DNA from: DASQZT01 sp963728965
GTDB taxonomy: Bacteria > Acidobacteriota > Terriglobia > Bryobacterales > Bryobacteraceae
Length of the DNA stretch: 64,000 nt
Direction: 5' to 3'
Assembly: GCA_963728965.1 (NCBI GenBank)
Contig: CAVSMH010000002.1
Location: forward strand, 186,001 to 250,000
The notes under the pieces are model-generated. The model did not search any database. It saw only the letters and a list, made by a program, of their open reading frames with translations, and was not told the origin of the DNA. The translations under genes were made by a program, and so were the position numbers. Below, one piece after another: positions 60,551 to 64,000 of the stretch (position 1 is the first letter of the stretch; each line of letters opens with the position of its first letter).

Positions 60551-62071
60551 CTACGCCTGCTGCAACGCTTGTTCCAGCGCTTGCCCGGTCGCCTGCTCCA
60601 CCTCCGCATGCAGACTGTTGCCATGAGCGTCCATGGTTACAATCGCCGCGAAGTTCTTCACGCGGAGATGCCACATCGCTTCCGGTATCCCGAACTCCAT
60701 CAGGTGGACGCCCAGCACCTCTTCGACCGTCCGCGCATAGTATTGCGCGGCGCCACCGATCCCGTTCAGATATACCGCGCCGAACTCCTTCAATGCCCCC
60801 AACGTCTTCGGCCCCATGCCGCCCTTGCCCACCACAGCCCGCACGCCGTAACGCTTGATGACATCCGCCTGGTACGGCTCCTCGCGGCTGCTTGTGGTCG
60901 GTCCAGCGGCTTTCATCGTCCAACGGTCCCCCTCTTTTAACATCACCGGGCCGCAGTGATATAGCACCGCGCCTTGCAGGTCCACCGGAGGCGGATTCTT
61001 CATCAGGTACGCATGGACGTTGTCTCGGCCGGTGAACATCTCCCCGCTAATCAGCACCACGTCGCCCACCTTCAGGGCACGCACCTGTTCTTCGGTCAGC
61101 GGCGGCGCCAGGATTACCTCTCGGCCGGTCAGCGGGAAGCCCTCGCCGCGCGCCATGCGCTCCACGGGGCGCGAAGGGTCGCGGTACAGCCACTTCGTGA
61201 TTGCGCCGCTATCGGCGTCCAGCCGCACACCGAGGCGGCGGAATGCCCAGCAATCATAAGCCACGGATACAAAGAAACTAGCCGGAAGCCGGTTGGCCGC
61301 ACCGATCTTACAGCCGATCAGCGAAGCCTGTCCGCCGAATCCCATGGCGCCTACCCCGAGTTTGTTGGCTTCCGCCATAATCTCGGCTTCCAGCTGCGCC
61401 AGCACTGGATTGGGGTTTACGTCGTCCAGGGTCCGGAAAAGCTGCCGCTTGGCGAGCTCATAGCCGTGGGCACGGTCGCTGCCGATGCACACGCCCAGGG
61501 CTCCCGGCGCGCACCCGTGCCCCTGCGCCTGCCACACGGCATGCAGGATACACTTGCGCACGCCCTCCAGGTTGCGGTCCGCGCGCCCCAGGTGGTCAAG
61601 ATTACAGGGAACCGAATATTGGATGTTCTTGTTTTCGCAACCCCCACCCTTCAGGACCAGCTTGATTTCAATCTCGTCCTCTTCCCATTGCTCGAAATGC
61701 ACCACCGGCGTCTCTTCACCCAGGTTGTTGCCGCTGTTTTTCCCGGTGATCGAGTCCACGGAGTTGGGCCTCAGTTTGCCGCGCCGGGTGGCTTCCGCCA
61801 CGACCTCCCTTATCGCTTTCCGGATGTGGATCTGGTTGACGGCGACGGGCGTATGGACGATGAATGTCGGCATGCCGGTGTCCTGGCAGACCGGCCCCTC
61901 ATCTTCGACCGCCATGTCGACGTTCGCAAGCATGATATCCAGGGCCTGCGAGGATTGCGTGCCTGGCGTTTCCGCGTTTGCCGCGATCAACATCGCGGCC
62001 CGTACGTCGGGCGGCAGGTTGGTGGATGTCTGGGTGATCAGTTCCAATAGACTGGCAGCTAAGAATTCCAT
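60551..62071 (-). CDS. Fumarate hydratase class I
   Basis: A 506-residue iron-sulphur fumarase, fusing the alpha and beta parts found separately in some bacteria. The alpha part has VCQDTGMPTFIV, NSGNNLGEETPVVHFEQW, GGGCENKNIQYSV and GVCIGSDRAHGYELAK, including Cys ligands for the 4Fe-4S cluster. The beta part starts near LTGREVILAPPLTEEQVRAL with YHCGPVMLKEGDRW and PTTSSREEPYQADV, and ends HGNSLHAEVEQ. It interconverts fumarate and malate in the TCA cycle. It reads toward the tRNA, 27 bases away; upstream is an IS630 insertion. Confidence 0.93.
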   Translation of the reverse strand: MEFLAASLLELITQTSTNLPPDVRAAMLIAANAETPGTQSSQALDIMLANVDMAVEDEGPVCQDTGMPTFIVHTPVAVNQIHIRKAIREVVAEATRRGKLRPNSVDSITGKNSGNNLGEETPVVHFEQWEEDEIEIKLVLKGGGCENKNIQYSVPCNLDHLGRADRNLEGVRKCILHAVWQAQGHGCAPGALGVCIGSDRAHGYELAKRQLFRTLDDVNPNPVLAQLEAEIMAEANKLGVGAMGFGGQASLIGCKIGAANRLPASFFVSVAYDCWAFRRLGVRLDADSGAITKWLYRDPSRPVERMARGEGFPLTGREVILAPPLTEEQVRALKVGDVVLISGEMFTGRDNVHAYLMKNPPPVDLQGAVLYHCGPVMLKEGDRWTMKAAGPTTSSREEPYQADVIKRYGVRAVVGKGGMGPKTLGALKEFGAVYLNGIGGAAQYYARTVEEVLGVHLMEFGIPEAMWHLRVKNFAAIVTMDAHGNSLHAEVEQATGQALEQALQQA

Positions 62072-62095
62072 AGGATTTCCGGAACTTCTATTCTA

Positions 62096-63293
62096 GTGTA
62101 CTGTCTTCGAAATAACTAGACAGGTCATTTCTTCTGTTTCCTGGACTTGGGGCCGGTGCAGCCAGGTTTGATCTGCTCCAAGGTTTGGCGACAGCGATTG
62201 AGCTTTTCCTGTATGGATTCGACGGTCGCTGTCCACACAAAGGGTTTGGGATTCTGATTCCACGCGGTGAGAAACTCCTCGAGGGAGGCTTGGAGGTCGG
62301 CCACGCTGAGGAAAACGCCGCGGCGGATGGCCTTGTTATCCAAGTGGCCGAACCATCTCTCGACGAGGTTCATCCAACTGGAACTGGTAGGGACGAAGTG
62401 GGGCACGAATCGGGGATCGCGCTTAAGCCACGCCCTAACGTTGGCGTGCTTGTGGGTCCCGTAGTTGTCCATGATGAGATGCAAGGGGACATCGCCTGGA
62501 AACTCGGCGTTGAGCCGACGCAGAAATTTCAGAAATTCCTGATGCCGGTGTCTCTGATGACATTCGCCTACGACCTTACCTTCTAGAGTTTCCAGGGCGG
62601 CGAACAAAGTGGTGGTGCCGTTGCGTTTGTAATCGTGGGTCATGGTGCCGCATCGTCCCTTCTTGATCGGCAACCCCGGCTGTGTGCGATCCAACGCCTG
62701 TATCTGGCTCTTTTCGTCTACGCATAGGACGATCGCCTGTTGCGGCGGATTCAGATACAGGCCCACGACATCGGTCAGCTTTTCCAGAAACTTCGGATCG
62801 CGCGAGAGCTTAAAAGTCTCCGTGCGATGCGGCTGAAGATTGTGGGCTCGCCAGATATTGTTGACGGTGGACTTGCTCACGCCCTGGCTCTCCGCCATAG
62901 TCCGGCAACTCCAATGCGTCATCCCAGCAGGTTTGGCTTGCAGGGTCGCATCCACGATATCGGCGATCTTGTCAATTTGATAGGTGGGCTTTCGTCCACG
63001 GCCAGGAGCGATGTCCCACAGACCATCCAGGCCCTCGTCACCGAAGCGCTTTCGCCACAGGATCACGGTGTTTCGATTCACCGAAAGCTGCTTGGCAATT
63101 GAGACATCGGACACGCCCGTAGCGGCCGCCAGGACGATACGGCAACGCAACGCCACCTGCTGAGGAGTGCCGTGCGCCGCAGTCCACTGCTGGAGCTTCT
63201 GCTGCTCCACATCGGAAATCTGACACGACTTCCCCACACCTCAGGATAGCGCGGCCCGGATTGTTATGTCTAGTTATTTGTTGGACACTACAC
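62096..63293. mobile_element. Intact IS630-family insertion sequence
   Basis: The ends are inverted repeats (outer GTGTACTGTC at left against the reverse complement of GACACTACAC at right, and an inner shared AAATAACTAGACA), flanked by TA at 62094-62095 and 63294-63295, the hallmark TA target duplication of this family. One intact transposase gene fills the element. It has inserted into the last codons of the adaptor gene at 63288. Confidence 0.9.
62125..63237 (-). CDS. IS630-family transposase
   Basis: A 370-residue DDE transposase. The N-terminus holds a helix-turn-helix (GVSDVSIAKQLSVNRNTVIL), and the catalytic triad is visible: IVLCVDEKSQIQAL (Asp), PLHLIMDNYGTHKH (Asp), and SSWMNLVERWFGHL (Glu). 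It has no frameshift and fits the family length, so the element is probably active or recently active. It differs clearly from the degenerate IS630 at 8.4-9.3 kb. Confidence 0.93.
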   Translation of the reverse strand: MGKSCQISDVEQQKLQQWTAAHGTPQQVALRCRIVLAAATGVSDVSIAKQLSVNRNTVILWRKRFGDEGLDGLWDIAPGRGRKPTYQIDKIADIVDATLQAKPAGMTHWSCRTMAESQGVSKSTVNNIWRAHNLQPHRTETFKLSRDPKFLEKLTDVVGLYLNPPQQAIVLCVDEKSQIQALDRTQPGLPIKKGRCGTMTHDYKRNGTTTLFAALETLEGKVVGECHQRHRHQEFLKFLRRLNAEFPGDVPLHLIMDNYGTHKHANVRAWLKRDPRFVPHFVPTSSSWMNLVERWFGHLDNKAIRRGVFLSVADLQASLEEFLTAWNQNPKPFVWTATVESIQEKLNRCRQTLEQIKPGCTGPKSRKQKK

Positions 63294-64000
63294 TAGCTTC
63301 AATCGCACATCGGCTCGCATGCCGGGCTTGACGGCCGGCATGCCACTGTTGAACTCGATGACGACCTGGCCTTCCTTATCTTTGATCTCCTTGACCTCGC
63401 CCGCCATACCTCCGGTTTGGAGATCTAGAACGTTCACCAACGCCGGCTGGCCGGGGTGGATGCGTTTCAGCACGTCCGGCGGCGGCTCGATCACCACTTC
63501 CAAAGCATAGAGTTCGGTCGCGATCTGGAACAACTGGTCGCCGGCCTCCGTGACCGAACTACCGACGGCGCCTTTGCGTCCGACGATCAAGCCATCCACC
63601 GGAGCGCGCACTTCGGCGGCTTCCAGGGCGCCCTGCGCGTCCTGAACCTCCTCGCTCTTGCTGGCTAGTGCCTTGCGGGCGGCATCCACGGCGAGTTGCG
63701 CGTTCCGGACGTTGTCGTTGGCCGCCTTCTCTGCCGCCTCCATCAACTCCGATTCATGCGCCGTGGCTTCAAACTCCTGCGCGGCCTTTTCGTAAACCAT
63801 ACGCGGAGTCGCGCCGGCGGCGTGCAGGGTCTGTTGACGGGAGAAGGTCTTCTGGGCTCGCTCGAGCGCCATGCGCGCTCGTTGTGCATCGGCGTTGGCC
63901 CGCGACGCTTCCAGACGCGCCGAGTTCACTCCCGCTTCAGCCTTGGCTAGCTGGTCCTGTGCCGATTCAACAGCCGCCGCCGCTGCTTCCCGGTCGCTTT
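63288..64000 (-). CDS. RND/HlyD-type periplasmic adaptor, partial, 3' end altered by IS630
   Basis: The C-terminal 236 codons of a membrane fusion protein; the gene continues past the right edge. A long Ala/Glu-rich coiled-coil hairpin (ARMALERAQKTFSRQQTLHA, then ASKSEEVQDAQGALEAAEVR) is followed by the lipoyl-like half VRAPVDGLIVGRKGAVGSSV and a beta-barrel ending PAVKPGMRADVRLKL. The last codon GTG and the TAG stop (63288-63290) come from the IS terminal repeat. Removing the IS restores GAA-TAG, so only one residue differs (Glu to Val). Confidence 0.85.
   Translation of the reverse strand, partial: SDREAAAAAVESAQDQLAKAEAGVNSARLEASRANADAQRARMALERAQKTFSRQQTLHAAGATPRMVYEKAAQEFEATAHESELMEAAEKAANDNVRNAQLAVDAARKALASKSEEVQDAQGALEAAEVRAPVDGLIVGRKGAVGSSVTEAGDQLFQIATELYALEVVIEPPPDVLKRIHPGQPALVNVLDLQTGGMAGEVKEIKDKEGQVVIEFNSGMPAVKPGMRADVRLKLV

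Overview
The window looks like chromosome from an acidobacterium, most likely of the Solibacter/Bryobacter type. The inference rests on gene content, not on a database hit: high GC, a 1.19-kresidue TonB-dependent receptor with an N-terminal carboxypeptidase-regulatory-like domain, a giant TPR protein followed by three consecutive FG-GAP/ASPIC-UnbV proteins, PQQ dehydrogenase fused to haem domains, an ECF sigma/zinc-finger anti-sigma pair and HEAT-repeat secreted proteins.

Layout. 1-1.3 kb: rpmH-rnpA-yidD-yidC, the conserved ribosome-protein/RNase P/membrane-insertase cluster, reading leftward. 1.3-7.7 kb: FAD oxidoreductase, SpoIIE-type phosphatase, PQQ dehydrogenase, DinB-like and DUF3455 proteins. 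7.7-10.3 kb: a transposon graveyard (fused remnants of a Mu-type transposase and its AAA ATPase partner, a broken IS630 with recognisable ends, one unrecognised protein). 10.8-16 kb: a leftward metal/redox-flavoured cluster (PadR regulator, ferritin-like, NifX-like, TrmO, cytidylate-kinase-like/BON), a baeRF-type protein and Hsp20. 16-27.5 kb: PHP protein, MGDG-synthase-like glycosyltransferase, sigma/anti-sigma with two HEAT proteins, DHA2 efflux pump, enolase-superfamily enzyme, SMP-30-like lactonase, DUF2461. 27.7-39.8 kb: the receptor-TPR-3xASPIC block, all rightward and nearly without gaps, which looks like one outer-membrane/periplasmic system.

39.9-60.4 kb is accessory DNA. After an insertion sequence comes a decayed conjugative or mobilisable element: a T4SS coupling protein lacking its N-terminal half, a relaxase broken by two one-base frameshifts, and many small plasmid- or phage-type genes (DUF6915, DUF6878, ORF6N, C5-methyltransferase-like, VRR-NUC-like nuclease, a truncated DpdA/TGT-like protein). 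It ends at a tyrosine recombinase next to an intact tRNA-Phe gene, the usual arrangement for tRNA-targeted integration. Base composition falls visibly from about 54 kb rightward, so the island is probably a mosaic.

The most interesting signal is in this island. Three leftward operons (starts at 48601, 50704 and 52012) each carry a leader with the same architecture: a closing helix, an internal long hairpin and a conserved segment running into the Shine-Dalgarno. The closing helix ends 42-45 nt before the start codon each time, and the helices differ in sequence while keeping base pairing. I do not recognise this motif and propose it as a candidate structured 5'-UTR RNA.

The window closes with a class I fumarase, an intact IS630-family element, and an RND/HlyD-type adaptor gene whose last codon and stop are supplied by the IS terminal repeat; the pre-insertion gene end can be reconstructed exactly.
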